The notes: generated by a model from the letters alone, not told the origin. Positions 53,197-62,389 are shown, numbered from the stretch's first letter. The stretch: DNA of 64,000 nucleotides from an uncultured Oscillospiraceae bacterium (GCA_944385415.1 CALWXC010000012.1:20849-84848), one strand, 5' to 3'. Numbers and translations: made by a program.

Positions 53197-54471
53197 ATGC
53201 AACATGAATCCTATCGCAAGCGCAGATTTTTGCTGCTGTCCCTGTCCCCATTGTATTTTCTGATCATTTCTTTTTTCATTCAGCCCTTTGACCAGATCCT
53301 GCAGGGTTTGGTGGCCATTGTGGAAAGTCCCGACTTTCTCATCACCGATTATTTTGTGGTGGGCGGTCCCGGTGCGGCGCTGTTCAACGCCAGCGTCTCC
53401 ACTTTGCTCTGTATTTTAATCATTTACTTGCTGGGTATGGAATTTGATGGGCATACCATTACTTCCACAGCCCTGTTATTCGGATTTTCACTGTTCGGCA
53501 AAAACATTGTCAATATCTGGACCATTATGATGGGCGTATGTCTGTATTCTCGCTTCCACGGGGTCAGCATCACCAAGTACCTGTATGTAGGCCTGTACGG
53601 CACCTCTCTGTCGCCCATCATTACACAGATCATGCATATCTACACCCTGCCGTTACCGGTTCGACTGCTGTTCTCCGGCGCTACGGGGTTGCTGTTGGGC
53701 TTTATTCTGCCGCCCCTGTCCACCCACACCTATTATGCCCACCAGGGTTACTCTCTGTACAATGTGGGTCTGGCCTGCGGTATCATTGCCACAGTGGTGG
53801 TCTCCCTGTTCCGCTCCTTTGATATCACCATTCACTCCCGACTGATCTGGGCCACTGATTACGATTTGCTCTTTGGCAGCATCCTTTTGGGACTGTTTGC
53901 AGTCTGGATTATTCTTCCGCTGATTCTCCACCGGCAGGAGGTTCTGGTGGGCTATCGAATGCTGCTGCAAACCAGCGGTACGTCCCATACGGACTACTTT
54001 AAAGCCTTTGGTTCCGCCTGCGTCTACTTCAACATGGGTATCAACGGCATGGTTGCCACGCTGCTGCTGTTGGCTGTGGGCGGCGATATCAATGGTCCTA
54101 CCATCGGTGGTATTTTTACCATTGTGGGCTTCTCCGCCACCGGCAAGCACATCCGCAACATTCTGCCCATTATGGCCGGTGTTTACCTGGGCAGCCTGAC
54201 AAAAAATTGGAGCATTACCGATCCCAGCTGTACACTGGCATTCCTGTTTTCCACCACTCTGGCGCCCATTGCCGGAGAATTCGGTATCATTGCCGGTATC
54301 ATTGCCGGATATCTCCATTCATCCGTGGCCCTCAATGTGGGCATGATCAACAGTGGTATGAACCTCTACAACAATGGATTTGCCGGCGGTCTGGTGGCCA
54401 TCACTCTGGTGCCAGTCATCCAGTCCTTTATTTCCCGCCGTGCCCGCGCCAACAGCGATATTAGCCTGTAA
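53197..54471 (+). CDS. DUF1576 family membrane protein
   Basis: The product (about 424 residues) is a polytopic membrane protein with about ten hydrophobic segments, consistent with the DUF1576 family of unknown function. It carries an internal duplication: GFSLFGKNIVNIWTIMMGV in the first half and GFSATGKHIRNILPIMAGV in the second. Both copies are preceded by small-residue-rich segments, suggesting two similar halves as in transporters. The ATG has AAGGAG upstream. It stands alone between two terminators. A weak possible promoter (TTGAAT, 17 bases, CATATT) lies at 53126-53154. The substrate is unknown. Confidence 0.78.
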   Translation: MQHESYRKRRFLLLSLSPLYFLIISFFIQPFDQILQGLVAIVESPDFLITDYFVVGGPGAALFNASVSTLLCILIIYLLGMEFDGHTITSTALLFGFSLFGKNIVNIWTIMMGVCLYSRFHGVSITKYLYVGLYGTSLSPIITQIMHIYTLPLPVRLLFSGATGLLLGFILPPLSTHTYYAHQGYSLYNVGLACGIIATVVVSLFRSFDITIHSRLIWATDYDLLFGSILLGLFAVWIILPLILHRQEVLVGYRMLLQTSGTSHTDYFKAFGSACVYFNMGINGMVATLLLLAVGGDINGPTIGGIFTIVGFSATGKHIRNILPIMAGVYLGSLTKNWSITDPSCTLAFLFSTTLAPIAGEFGIIAGIIAGYLHSSVALNVGMINSGMNLYNNGFAGGLVAITLVPVIQSFISRRARANSDISL

Positions 54472-54480
54472 TATCATATG

Positions 54481-54517
54481 AAAAAACACCTGAAATCGTG
54501 GATTTCAGGTGTTTTTT
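54481..54517. terminator. Bidirectional terminator
   Basis: A perfect 17-bp stem (54481-54497 with 54501-54517) and three-base loop has six A at the left end and six T at the right end. It gives a U-run in both directions. It separates the convergent DUF1576 and NCS2 permease genes. Confidence 0.93.
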
Positions 54518-54524
54518 ATGTACA

Positions 54525-55889
54525 TCAGGATTCTCTCTGCTCTTTCGGCAGCAGCAGATTCAGCACCACGGCCAGGATGGTGGCAATGACCACAGGGCTC
54601 TTGCCGAAGATTACAGCAACACTCTCGGGGAACTGGCTCAATGCCGCCGAGGACTGGGAGATACCCACACCCAGCGCGGCGCTGAGGCCGACGATGGTGG
54701 TATTGCGGGCGTCCAGCTTGGCAGAGGCGATGAGCTTCATACCGGTCATGGCAATGGTGGAGAACACGGTAATGGTAGCGCCGCCCAGGACACACTGGGG
54801 AATGGTCGTCAGCAGCGCTGAGAACTTGGGCGACACACCAGCCAGCAGCAAAAATGCCGCCGCCAGGGTAAACACCGTTCGGTTGACCACCTTGTTGGTG
54901 GTGACGATACCCACGTTCTGGGAATAGGTGGCCGTGGGCAGACCGCCCAGGAAGGCCGAAATCACATTGACAACGCCATAGGCTGTAATACCGCCCCGCA
55001 GCTCTTGATTGGTGGGCTGGCGGTCCAGGCCGCCCACCGTGGTGGCGGTAAAGTCACCGATGGCCTGAATGGCATTGATGGCGAACAGCAAGCCGATAGC
55101 AATGCAGGCCGACGGCTCAAAGGTGATGCCGAAGGGCAGCACTTCCGGCAGGGCAAACCAGGCAGCCTGCCCCACCTTATCAAAGCTCACCATACCGAAA
55201 AACGCCGACAAGACATAGCCGATGATCATACCCAGCAGAATGGAGGCCAGCTTGCAGATGCCTTTGCCCTTCTGGTTCAGCACCATGACCGCGACCAGGG
55301 TTACCACAGCCACCAGCCAGTTCTGCCAGGAACCGTAGATCATGGACTCGGGCAGACCCGCCGCCGCGATGGCCTCCGCCGTGTTGCCGGTGCCTCCGGC
55401 CATATAGTTGATGGCCGTGGGGTAGAGGGACAGGCCGATGGTAAAGACCACTGTACCGGTGATGACCGGCGGGAACAGAACGCGGATTTTATCCACCGCA
55501 AGTCCCACAATCAGGGCCACGATGCCGCCCACCACCATGGCGCCGGCAATGGCCGCCACACCGCCGCCGCCGACAGCAATGGCCTGCATACTGGGAACAT
55601 AGGCGAAGCTGACGCCCAGAATCACCGGCAGACCGGCGCCCAGCCGCAGCGCCTTGGGGCCCAGGGGAAACAGCTGCAGCAGCGTTGACAGGGCTGAGAC
55701 CACCAGGGAAGACTGAATCAGCAGCACCTCCTGATACTGGGGCAGGCCCGCCACATTGGCAATCATAATGGCCGGGGTAACACAGCCGACGATCATGGCT
55801 ACCAAATGCTGCAACGCCAGGGAGAGGGCGGAACCCATGGGGGGACGGCCCGTGAACTGGAATAGAGTGTCTCTGTTGCGCTTCTCCAT
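54525..55889 (-). CDS. NCS2-family nucleobase permease (xanthine/uracil type)
   Basis: This proton-coupled purine or pyrimidine permease of about 454 residues has some 12-14 hydrophobic segments. It shows the NCS2 substrate-site sequence YSQNVGIVTTNKVVNR (QNVG motif in TM10) and the TM8 segment AINAIQAIGDFTATTVGG. Most NCS2 transporters have Glu where TM8 here has Gln (QAIGD). The start at 55889 is supported by AAAGGAGC six bases upstream, which excludes a longer frame. The substrate is uncertain. The pyridoxamine kinase gene 95 bases upstream is read in the same direction. Confidence 0.88.
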   Translation of the reverse strand: MEKRNRDTLFQFTGRPPMGSALSLALQHLVAMIVGCVTPAIMIANVAGLPQYQEVLLIQSSLVVSALSTLLQLFPLGPKALRLGAGLPVILGVSFAYVPSMQAIAVGGGGVAAIAGAMVVGGIVALIVGLAVDKIRVLFPPVITGTVVFTIGLSLYPTAINYMAGGTGNTAEAIAAAGLPESMIYGSWQNWLVAVVTLVAVMVLNQKGKGICKLASILLGMIIGYVLSAFFGMVSFDKVGQAAWFALPEVLPFGITFEPSACIAIGLLFAINAIQAIGDFTATTVGGLDRQPTNQELRGGITAYGVVNVISAFLGGLPTATYSQNVGIVTTNKVVNRTVFTLAAAFLLLAGVSPKFSALLTTIPQCVLGGATITVFSTIAMTGMKLIASAKLDARNTTIVGLSAALGVGISQSSAALSQFPESVAVIFGKSPVVIATILAVVLNLLLPKEQRES

Positions 55890-55944
55890 GTCAGCGCTCC
55901 TTTCCTGTGGGGCGTTTTTGTTGGTTTGCACCACTTCTATTCCT

Positions 55945-55972
55945 ATTCTACCACAAATTTTGTAAAAGGCAA
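55945..55972 (-). promoter_or_regulatory. Possible sigma-A promoter of the permease gene
   Basis: On the minus strand TTGCCT (55972-55967), 16 bases, then TAGAAT (55950-55945) precede the permease by about 55 bases. The match is fair. I saw no purine-riboswitch-like structure in the short leader. Confidence 0.45.
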
Positions 55973-55984
55973 ACAAAAAATTTG

Positions 55985-56827
55985 TTAGCCTTTCAATCTT
56001 TTTAATTGCTCCAGCAACTCAGGAATGGCACGCTCAAATTCCACACCGTACCAATTGGAATCCGGCGTGTGGGTGGTGACATCGATGGTGCGGCGGGTAT
56101 AGTCGGCGGCCAGGGTCAAAGCCTGTCCCAAATCCAGCCCGTTCACCAGACCGCCGACGCAGGTGGAGGCGAAGATATCACCGGTGCCATGGTAGGAGAC
56201 CGGCAGCAGTTCATTATAGTAGGTGAAAGTCTCACCGGTCTTCTGGTCGTAGGCCATGACGCCCACACGGCCCTCGTCCGGCCGCACGCCGGTAACCGCC
56301 ACATGGCGGGGGCCCAGGGACGCCAGCCCCTGCAGCAGCTCTTTGAGGTAGCCCTCGTCGTAATCGGTGCGGTAGGGGAGACCCGTCAGCAGGGATGCCT
56401 CCGTCAGATTGGGTACAATGATGTCGGCTTTGGCACAGACTTTGGCCATTTCCCTGGGAAACGCCTCGTCAAATGCGGCGTACAGCTTGCCGTTATCGGC
56501 CATGACTGGGTCCACAAAAATAAAATTATCCTCGGTTTTGAACTGGTCAAAGAATCGGCACACATCGTCAATCTGCTCGGCGGAGGCCAGATAACCTGTG
56601 TAGATGGCGTCAAAGCGGATGTTTTCCTGCTTCCAGTGGCGGGCAATGGGGCCAATCTGATCCGTCAGGTCCTTGCAGGTAAAATTCTGGAACATGGTAT
56701 GGGTGGACAGCACCGCCGTAGGCAGAATGGCACACTCCACACCCATGGCGGAAATGACGGGCAGGGCCACCGTCAGGGAGCATTTGCCCAGACAGGAGAT
56801 GTCCTGGATGGTGATGATACGTTTCAT
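55985..56827 (-). CDS. Pyridoxamine/pyridoxal kinase
   Basis: This PfkB/ribokinase-fold kinase of about 280 residues starts MKRIITIQDISCLGKCSLTV, a start typical of clostridial pyridoxamine kinases. The catalytic SYHGTGDIFAS motif near residue 212 and the VDPVMADNGK block near 125 are present. It would phosphorylate a B6 vitamer to feed PLP enzymes. The start at 56827 has AAAGGAGGAAGG just upstream. It is read towards the permease gene and is divergent from the deacetylase gene. Confidence 0.88.
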   Translation of the reverse strand: MKRIITIQDISCLGKCSLTVALPVISAMGVECAILPTAVLSTHTMFQNFTCKDLTDQIGPIARHWKQENIRFDAIYTGYLASAEQIDDVCRFFDQFKTEDNFIFVDPVMADNGKLYAAFDEAFPREMAKVCAKADIIVPNLTEASLLTGLPYRTDYDEGYLKELLQGLASLGPRHVAVTGVRPDEGRVGVMAYDQKTGETFTYYNELLPVSYHGTGDIFASTCVGGLVNGLDLGQALTLAADYTRRTIDVTTHTPDSNWYGVEFERAIPELLEQLKRLKG

Positions 56828-56971
56828 GGGTCCTTCCTCCTTTGGTTCTTGGGTCCCATTGTACCGCCCCAACTGACCGTATGGAATATCCAATTTTATA
56901 TTATTTTATGGTATCAGATTTCGTGTCTACCCCGGCAACCTGTCCCATAGGATAGAGGGGAGGTGGTTGGC

Positions 56972-57772
56972 ATGACCAAAAAATTCTGGCAATACCGGGT
57001 CCGTCAGCGGATTTTGATCACCGTCTGTCTGCTGGCGGCCCTGAGTCTCTTTCTGCTGCTGGGCGGCGGCAAAGCGATTCCCGTGGGCTCCTGGGGGCTC
57101 AGCTTTCAGCAGGAGGGGGAAGCGCCCATCGGCACCGTCAGCAGCGACGCCCTCTCCGGCTATGACGCTGTCTATGTGGGCGACACGTCCGAGCCTGTGC
57201 TCTATCTGACCTTTGATGCCGGGTATGAGAACGGTTACACCATGCAGATTCTCGACGTTCTGGCGGCCCATCATGCCCCGGCGGCCTTTTTCCTGGTGGG
57301 CAACTATTTGGAGACGGCGCCGGAGCTGGTACAGCGGATGGTGGACGAGGGCCATATTGTAGGCAATCACACCTACCATCACAAAAACATGTCGGAGATT
57401 TCCGACCCGGATGCCTTTGCCGCCGAACTGAAAGCCGTGGAGGACAGCTACCGGGAAATCACCGGTCAGGAGTTACCCCGGTATTATCGGCCGCCCCAGG
57501 GCGAGTACAGCCCGGAGAATCTGCAAATGGCCAAGGAGATGGGCTATCGGACCGTATTCTGGAGTCTGGCCTATGTGGACTGGAACACCGACGACCAGCC
57601 CACCAAAGAGGAGGCCTTTTCCAAACTGATTCCCCGCATTCACAATGGAGCTGTGGTGCTGCTCCACTCCACCTCAGCCACCAACGCGGCCATTCTGGAC
57701 GAGTTGCTGACCAAGTGGGAAGACATGGGGTACCGGTTTGAAAGCCTGGATTATCTCTTTGGGACGCCATGA
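56972..57772 (+). CDS. Polysaccharide deacetylase (PdaA-like)
   Basis: This NodB-type deacetylase of about 266 residues has an N-terminal membrane anchor (about 12-32) and an extracellular catalytic domain. Motif 1 is TFDAGYENG, motif 2 is NHTYHHKNM with the metal His pair, motif 3 is YRPPQGEYS, and the late motif is LLHST. The TFDAGYEN form of motif 1 is typical of the delta-lactam biosynthetic PdaA group acting on spore-cortex muramic acid, which would fit a spore former. The ATG at 56972 is preferred over a GTG inside the GGGGAGGTGG ribosome site. Confidence 0.88.
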   Translation: MTKKFWQYRVRQRILITVCLLAALSLFLLLGGGKAIPVGSWGLSFQQEGEAPIGTVSSDALSGYDAVYVGDTSEPVLYLTFDAGYENGYTMQILDVLAAHHAPAAFFLVGNYLETAPELVQRMVDEGHIVGNHTYHHKNMSEISDPDAFAAELKAVEDSYREITGQELPRYYRPPQGEYSPENLQMAKEMGYRTVFWSLAYVDWNTDDQPTKEEAFSKLIPRIHNGAVVLLHSTSATNAAILDELLTKWEDMGYRFESLDYLFGTP

Positions 57773-57776
57773 CAAA

Positions 57777-57808
57777 CGCGCCCGGATTTCCGTGGAAATC
57801 CGGGCGCG
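57777..57808. terminator. Terminator between the deacetylase gene and aspS
   Basis: A 15-bp GC-rich inverted repeat (57777-57791 with 57794-57808) lies between the convergent deacetylase and aspS genes. On the plus strand it is followed by TATTGTTGTAATTTTATT, a weak U-rich tail. It may serve both genes. Confidence 0.8.
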
Positions 57809-57821
57809 TATTGTTGTAATT

Positions 57822-59603
57822 TTATTGGGCGGTTTCTTCCGTGGCGGTAATGGCAATGTGCAGCTCGTCCAGCTGCTTATGCTCCACGGTGGAGGGAGCG
57901 CCCATCATAATATCCTGGGCGTTCTTGTTCATGGGGAAGGGGATAATCTCCCGGATGGACTCCTCGCCGGCCAGCAGCATAACCATACGGTCCACGCCGG
58001 GGGCAATGCCCGCATGGGGGGGCGCACCGTAGCAGAAAGCGTTATACATGGCGGGGAACTTGCTCTTCACGTCCTCTTCGCCAAGGCGGACCATCTCAAA
58101 GGCCTTGATCATGATCTCCGGGTCGTGGTTCCGCACAGCGCCGGAGGACAGCTCCACGCCGTTGCAGACCAGGTCGTACTGGAAGGCCGTAATGGACAGG
58201 GGATCGATTTCGCCCCGCTCGGCCTTTTCCAGAATCTCCAGGCCACCATTGGGCATGGAGAAGGGGTTGTGGCAGAACTCCAGCTCACCGGACTCCTCAC
58301 CGATTTCGTACATGGGGAAGTCCACAATCCAGCAGAACTCATAGCGTTCCTTGTCCATGTGGCCCTCGCAGGCATAGCCCAGCTTGGTCCGCAGAACGCC
58401 GGCCGTCTTCTGTGCGGCGGCCTTCTTACCGGCGGTGAAGCCCACAAAGTCGCCGGGCTTCAGGCCCAGGGCGGCGGTCAGCTCGTCCTTGCGGCCCGTC
58501 AGGAATTTGGCAATGCCGCCGGCCAGCTCGCCGTTTTCGTCCACCTTGACCCAGTAGGCTTTGTTGCCCGCCTGGACCTCCACCTCGGCCAACAGCTTGT
58601 CGATGGCTTTCCGGGCCAGCTTGCAGTCGGAGACCACCACGGCCTTAACGGTGTTGCCCGCAAAGGGCTCAAAACCGCAGTCGGCAAAGGCGGTGGCATC
58701 CTGCACCGTCAGGTCAATGCGCAGGTCGGGCTTATCGGAGCCATAGGTCTCCATGGCCTCATTGAAGCCGATACGGCGGAAGGGTGCGGAAGAAGCCACA
58801 TTATATTTGCCGTACTTGGCAAAGATGGGGGGCAGCACGTCCTCCAGAATGGCGAACACATCGTCCTGGGTGGCAAAGGCCATTTCCATATCCAGCTGGT
58901 AAAACTCGCCGGGACTGCGGTCGCCGCGGGCGTCCTCGTCACGGAAACAGGGGGCAATCTGGAAATAGCGGTCAAAGCCGGAGGTCATCAACAGCTGCTT
59001 GAACTGCTGGGGCGCCTGGGGCAGGGCATAGAACTTGCCGGGATGCTTCCGGGCGGGCACCAGATAGTCTCGGGCGCCCTCGGGGGAGGAGGCCGTCAGA
59101 ATGGGAGTGGTGATCTCCAGGAAGTCATGGGCGGTCATGGCGGCGCGCAGAGCGGACACCACATTGCAGCGGAGAATGATGTTATTCTTCACCGCGGGAT
59201 TCCGCAGGTCCAGATAGCGGTACTTGAGCCGGAGGGTCTCGTCGGCATCGCGGCTGCGGTTGATCTCAAAGGGCAGCTCATTATAGCGGCAGCGGCCCAG
59301 GACGGAAATGCTGGTGGGTACCACTTCGATCTCACCGGTGGGCAGCTTGGGGTTCTTGCTGGCCCGCTCCCGGACGGTGCCGGTAACGGAAATGGTGGAT
59401 TCCTTGTTGAGGGGCTTGATGATCTGCATCATCTCCTCAGTCTCCACCACCACCTGGGTCGTGCCGTAGAAGTCGCGCACCACCACAAAGGCCAGATTGG
59501 CGCCCACTTCACGGACGTTTTCCATCCAGCCTACAATGGTGACCGTTTTACCGGCATCGGAGAGCCGCAGATCATTGCAGGTATGGGTTCTCGATTGAAA
59601 CAT
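57822..59603 (-). CDS. aspS: Aspartyl-tRNA synthetase
   Basis: AspS charges tRNA-Asp (class II synthetase). The product (about 593 residues from MFQSRTHTC) has the N-terminal OB-fold anticodon-binding domain and motif 2 FRDEDARGDRSPGEFYQLD. The bacterial GAD insertion follows, and motif 3 lies near GIAPGVDRMVMLLAG. The length is that of the bacterial type. The start at 59603 is set by homology and by AAGGAAGG upstream. It follows hisS by about 87 bases. The hisS-aspS pair is common in Bacillota. Confidence 0.97.
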   Translation of the reverse strand: MFQSRTHTCNDLRLSDAGKTVTIVGWMENVREVGANLAFVVVRDFYGTTQVVVETEEMMQIIKPLNKESTISVTGTVRERASKNPKLPTGEIEVVPTSISVLGRCRYNELPFEINRSRDADETLRLKYRYLDLRNPAVKNNIILRCNVVSALRAAMTAHDFLEITTPILTASSPEGARDYLVPARKHPGKFYALPQAPQQFKQLLMTSGFDRYFQIAPCFRDEDARGDRSPGEFYQLDMEMAFATQDDVFAILEDVLPPIFAKYGKYNVASSAPFRRIGFNEAMETYGSDKPDLRIDLTVQDATAFADCGFEPFAGNTVKAVVVSDCKLARKAIDKLLAEVEVQAGNKAYWVKVDENGELAGGIAKFLTGRKDELTAALGLKPGDFVGFTAGKKAAAQKTAGVLRTKLGYACEGHMDKERYEFCWIVDFPMYEIGEESGELEFCHNPFSMPNGGLEILEKAERGEIDPLSITAFQYDLVCNGVELSSGAVRNHDPEIMIKAFEMVRLGEEDVKSKFPAMYNAFCYGAPPHAGIAPGVDRMVMLLAGEESIREIIPFPMNKNAQDIMMGAPSTVEHKQLDELHIAITATEETAQ

Positions 59604-59690
59604 AGTGAAAAATCCTTCCTTTTTCTCTGGAATTATCAAGATAGAGACGGGCGAAACGCCGGGACGGCCTAAACCGTCCGGGCTCCGGTC

Positions 59691-61037
59691 TTATTCCACG
59701 ATGACGGGGCCTTCGTTGAGGGCGGCAATGCCGGCGGCAATCTTCTCCGCGGCCTCCTCAGGGCTGACGGTCTCCTGCACGCCGGTGCGCAAATCCTTGA
59801 CGGAGCACTTGCCCTGGGCGATTTCATCTTCACCCAAAAACAGAACGTAGGGGATGCCCAGCTTATCGGCATAGCTCATTTTGGCCTTGAACTTTTTGGC
59901 CTCGGTATAGAGCTGGGTCCGGATGCCACCGGCCCGCAGGGCCGTAGCCAGACGGATGGCGGGGCCCAAATCCTCAGTCATGGGCAGAATCAAGGCGTCG
60001 GCGGGAGCCGTGGGCAGGGCGGGATTCAGCATGCCCTGCTCACCCAGGACGTAAAACAGGCGGGTCAAGCCGATGGAGATGCCCACACCGGGCAGAGGCT
60101 TATCAATATAGTATCCGGCCAGATTGTCATAGCGGCCGCCGGAGCAGACGGAGCCGATTTCCGGATGGTCCAGCAGCATGGTCTCATAAACCGTACCGGT
60201 GTAGTAGTCGAGACCGCGGGCAATGGTCAGATCCACGGCGAAATTCTCCGTGGGAACGCCGAAGTTGGAGAGGTTCTCCACCACAGCGGCCAGCTCGTCC
60301 AGACCCGTGTCAAAGATCTCGTTCCGGCCGCGATACTGGCCCAGAGCGGCCAGCACATCGCCGTCGATAGCCATAAACTTCAAAATCTCGTTGGCCTGCT
60401 CTGCCGTCAGGCCCACATCCTCTGTCAACAGGGTGCGGACCTTGTCGGGACCGATTTTGTCCAGCTTGTCCACGGTGCGCATAATGTCGCCGGACTGCTC
60501 AGAGAGGCCCTGCATGGCATAGAAGCCATTGAGAATCTTGCGGTTGTTGACACGAATCTGGAACCGCTTGAGACCCAGACGGGAGAAGGTTTCATAGATG
60601 ATGGCCGGGATTTCCGCCTCGTTGAGAATGGACAGCTGTCCATCACCAATAATGTCGATATCGGCTTGATAGAACTCCCGGAAGCGGCCCCGCTGGGCCC
60701 GCTCGCCCCGATAGACCTTACCAATCTGATAGCGGCGGAAGGGGAACGTCAGTTCGCCGTAATGGAGGGCCACATATTTTGCCAAGGGCACCGTCAGGTC
60801 AAACCGCAGCGCCAAATCACTGTCACCCTTCTGAAAACGGTAGATCTGTTTTTCAGTCTCGCCGCCGCCCTTGGCCAGCAGCACCTCCGCCGACTCGATG
60901 GCCGGGGTATCCAGGGGAGTGAAGCCGTAGCGGCTGTAGGTCTGCCGCAAAATTTCCATGATGCGCTCCATCTGCTGCTGCGGCGCAGGCAGCAACTCCA
61001 TGAAGCCCGACAGGGTGCGGGGTTTCATCTGTGCCAT
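59691..61037 (-). CDS. hisS: Histidyl-tRNA synthetase
   Basis: HisS charges tRNA-His (class II). The 448-residue product has motif 2 YRGERAQRGRFREFYQADID and the histidine-specific block ARGLDYYTGTVYE. Motif 3 lies near GVGISIGLTRLFYVL, and the C-terminal anticodon-binding domain is present. The length is somewhat above the common 420-430. It lies downstream of the methylglyoxal-synthase-like gene, with a 146-base gap that has no T-box consensus. Confidence 0.97.
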   Translation of the reverse strand: MAQMKPRTLSGFMELLPAPQQQMERIMEILRQTYSRYGFTPLDTPAIESAEVLLAKGGGETEKQIYRFQKGDSDLALRFDLTVPLAKYVALHYGELTFPFRRYQIGKVYRGERAQRGRFREFYQADIDIIGDGQLSILNEAEIPAIIYETFSRLGLKRFQIRVNNRKILNGFYAMQGLSEQSGDIMRTVDKLDKIGPDKVRTLLTEDVGLTAEQANEILKFMAIDGDVLAALGQYRGRNEIFDTGLDELAAVVENLSNFGVPTENFAVDLTIARGLDYYTGTVYETMLLDHPEIGSVCSGGRYDNLAGYYIDKPLPGVGISIGLTRLFYVLGEQGMLNPALPTAPADALILPMTEDLGPAIRLATALRAGGIRTQLYTEAKKFKAKMSYADKLGIPYVLFLGEDEIAQGKCSVKDLRTGVQETVSPEEAAEKIAAGIAALNEGPVIVE

Positions 61038-61183
61038 AGTATCTTGGGTTCCTTTCTCATCTAATACTTATCTCATCGTTAAGGTAGGCGCTGCCTTGCG
61101 GCGCTGCCCGTTTGCAGTCAAACACCAGCATAGGCTGAACTGCCCTCGCTCCGCCAAAACGGGCAAGGGCAGGGGATATGGAC

Positions 61184-61597
61184 TCAAATGGTCTTTTTGG
61201 GGCGGATCATCTCGCGCCAATCCAGGTCGCCGCGTTGGAGACCGAGAATCAGCATTTCCGCCGTGGCCAGATTGGTCGCCACCGGGACATTGTGCATCTC
61301 ACACAGGCGCAACGTCTGCATGACCCGCTGATCCTCCCAGGGGTCATTGTCGTTGGGGTCGGAAAAAATAATGACCATGTCGATTTCATTGTAGGCAATC
61401 CGGGCGTCCACCTGTTGATGACCGCCCTGGGACCGGGCCAGGAACAGCGACACGGGCAGGCCCGTGGCATCTGCCACCAGACGGCCTGTAGTCGCCGTGG
61501 CGGACAGGTTATGCTTGGCAAAGATGCTCTTGTAGGCGGTACAGAACTGCACCATCAGTTCCTTCTTCTTATCATGGGCCATAACCGTAATGTTCAT
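61184..61597 (-). CDS. Methylglyoxal-synthase-like protein with altered active site
   Basis: The 137-residue product has the methylglyoxal synthase fold over its whole length: MAHDKKKELMVQFC, then ATATTGRL, ARIAYNEIDMVIIFSDP and VPVATNLATAEMLI. In active enzymes the catalytic base is the Asp of GGDQQ (D71 in E. coli). Here the sequence is GGHQQ, with H60. The conserved His after the DPL-x4-P segment (E. coli H98) is Trp here, and the substrate-loop GP(L/M)GG is RSQGG. The first His-Asp pair (H8-D9) and D80 remain. It may be inactive or may bind another phosphate ligand. minD lies just upstream and hisS downstream. Confidence 0.85.
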   Translation of the reverse strand: MNITVMAHDKKKELMVQFCTAYKSIFAKHNLSATATTGRLVADATGLPVSLFLARSQGGHQQVDARIAYNEIDMVIIFSDPNDNDPWEDQRVMQTLRLCEMHNVPVATNLATAEMLILGLQRGDLDWREMIRPKKTI

Positions 61598-61645
61598 AGT
61601 ATCACTCCGTATCGTGTCCAGTGTATGGAAGATTGGGCAGCGCCG

Positions 61646-62389
61646 TTACAGACGCAGGAGAGTAGCGCGCCGCCCGCAGAGGCGGCGGGCAATATGGAGA
61701 CAGGCCACGGACGCGCCGCGGCTGGTATACAGAATCAACGGCTCCGACGCGGCAGCCGCCAGCGTCACCGAGATATCGTCCGGCACAATGCCCAGCAGGG
61801 GCAATCCCACACCGTCCATCACATCATCCACCGTGGCCCGCAGCTTGCGGTACATCCGCCGGGACACCCGGTTCACCACCAGACGCATGGGCCGGTCCGG
61901 CCGATCTTGCAGTTCAATCAAATCGGCAGCCCGGGCCGCATCCCGCATGGACGCCGGATCGGCAACGGCCACCACCACTAATTCATCGGCGTACCGCGTA
62001 GCCAGCTGAAAGCCCACGCCCACACCGGCAGGGGCGTCAATCAGGCACCAGTCATACTGGGCTCGGACCTCTTCTAAAAGCCGCCCAAAGGCCTCCTGGT
62101 CCACATCCTCCGGCAGCTTGGTCACCGGCGCCGTCAGCAGGTCCAGGCCCGGTATGCGGGGATGGCTCACAGCATCCTCCAGCGTATACAGGCCGTCCAT
62201 TACATCGGTAAAAGCCACGGTGGCCTCGTCGGCCAGACCCAGGGAGAGGTCCAGGTTCCGCAGGCCCATATCACAATCGATGCACAACACCTTCTGGCCC
62301 TCTGCGGCCAGACAGGCCGCCACACCCGCCGTGAGGCTGGTCTTACCCGTGCCGCCTTTGCCGGAGATGACGGCAATCACCTGTCCCAC
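61646..62389 (-). CDS. minD: MinD-like septum-site ATPase
   Basis: MinD-family ATPases cycle on the membrane to position the division site. The 247-residue product has the deviant Walker A motif SGKGGTGKTSL (K11 and K16). It also has CIDCDMGLRNLDLSLGL and DAPAGVGVGFQLA in place of the common DSPAGIE. The last ten residues (CGRRATLLRL) could form the amphipathic membrane helix. It starts with GTG after GGGGAGGA. minC and minE are not adjacent in this window. A flagellar FlhG identity is less likely because this is not a flagellar locus, but it cannot be excluded by sequence alone. Confidence 0.8.
   Translation of the reverse strand: MGQVIAVISGKGGTGKTSLTAGVAACLAAEGQKVLCIDCDMGLRNLDLSLGLADEATVAFTDVMDGLYTLEDAVSHPRIPGLDLLTAPVTKLPEDVDQEAFGRLLEEVRAQYDWCLIDAPAGVGVGFQLATRYADELVVVAVADPASMRDAARAADLIELQDRPDRPMRLVVNRVSRRMYRKLRATVDDVMDGVGLPLLGIVPDDISVTLAAAASEPLILYTSRGASVACLHIARRLCGRRATLLRL

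Noticed and set aside
59611..59690. Inverted repeat near 59661-59684, between hisS and aspS, as a terminator
   Set aside because: The stem has a mismatch and no U-run follows on the minus strand. The pair is more likely co-transcribed.
61038..61183. Possible T-box leader before hisS
   Set aside because: The gap lacks the conserved T-box antiterminator sequence and any terminator stem. Only a short GGCGCTGCC direct repeat is present.
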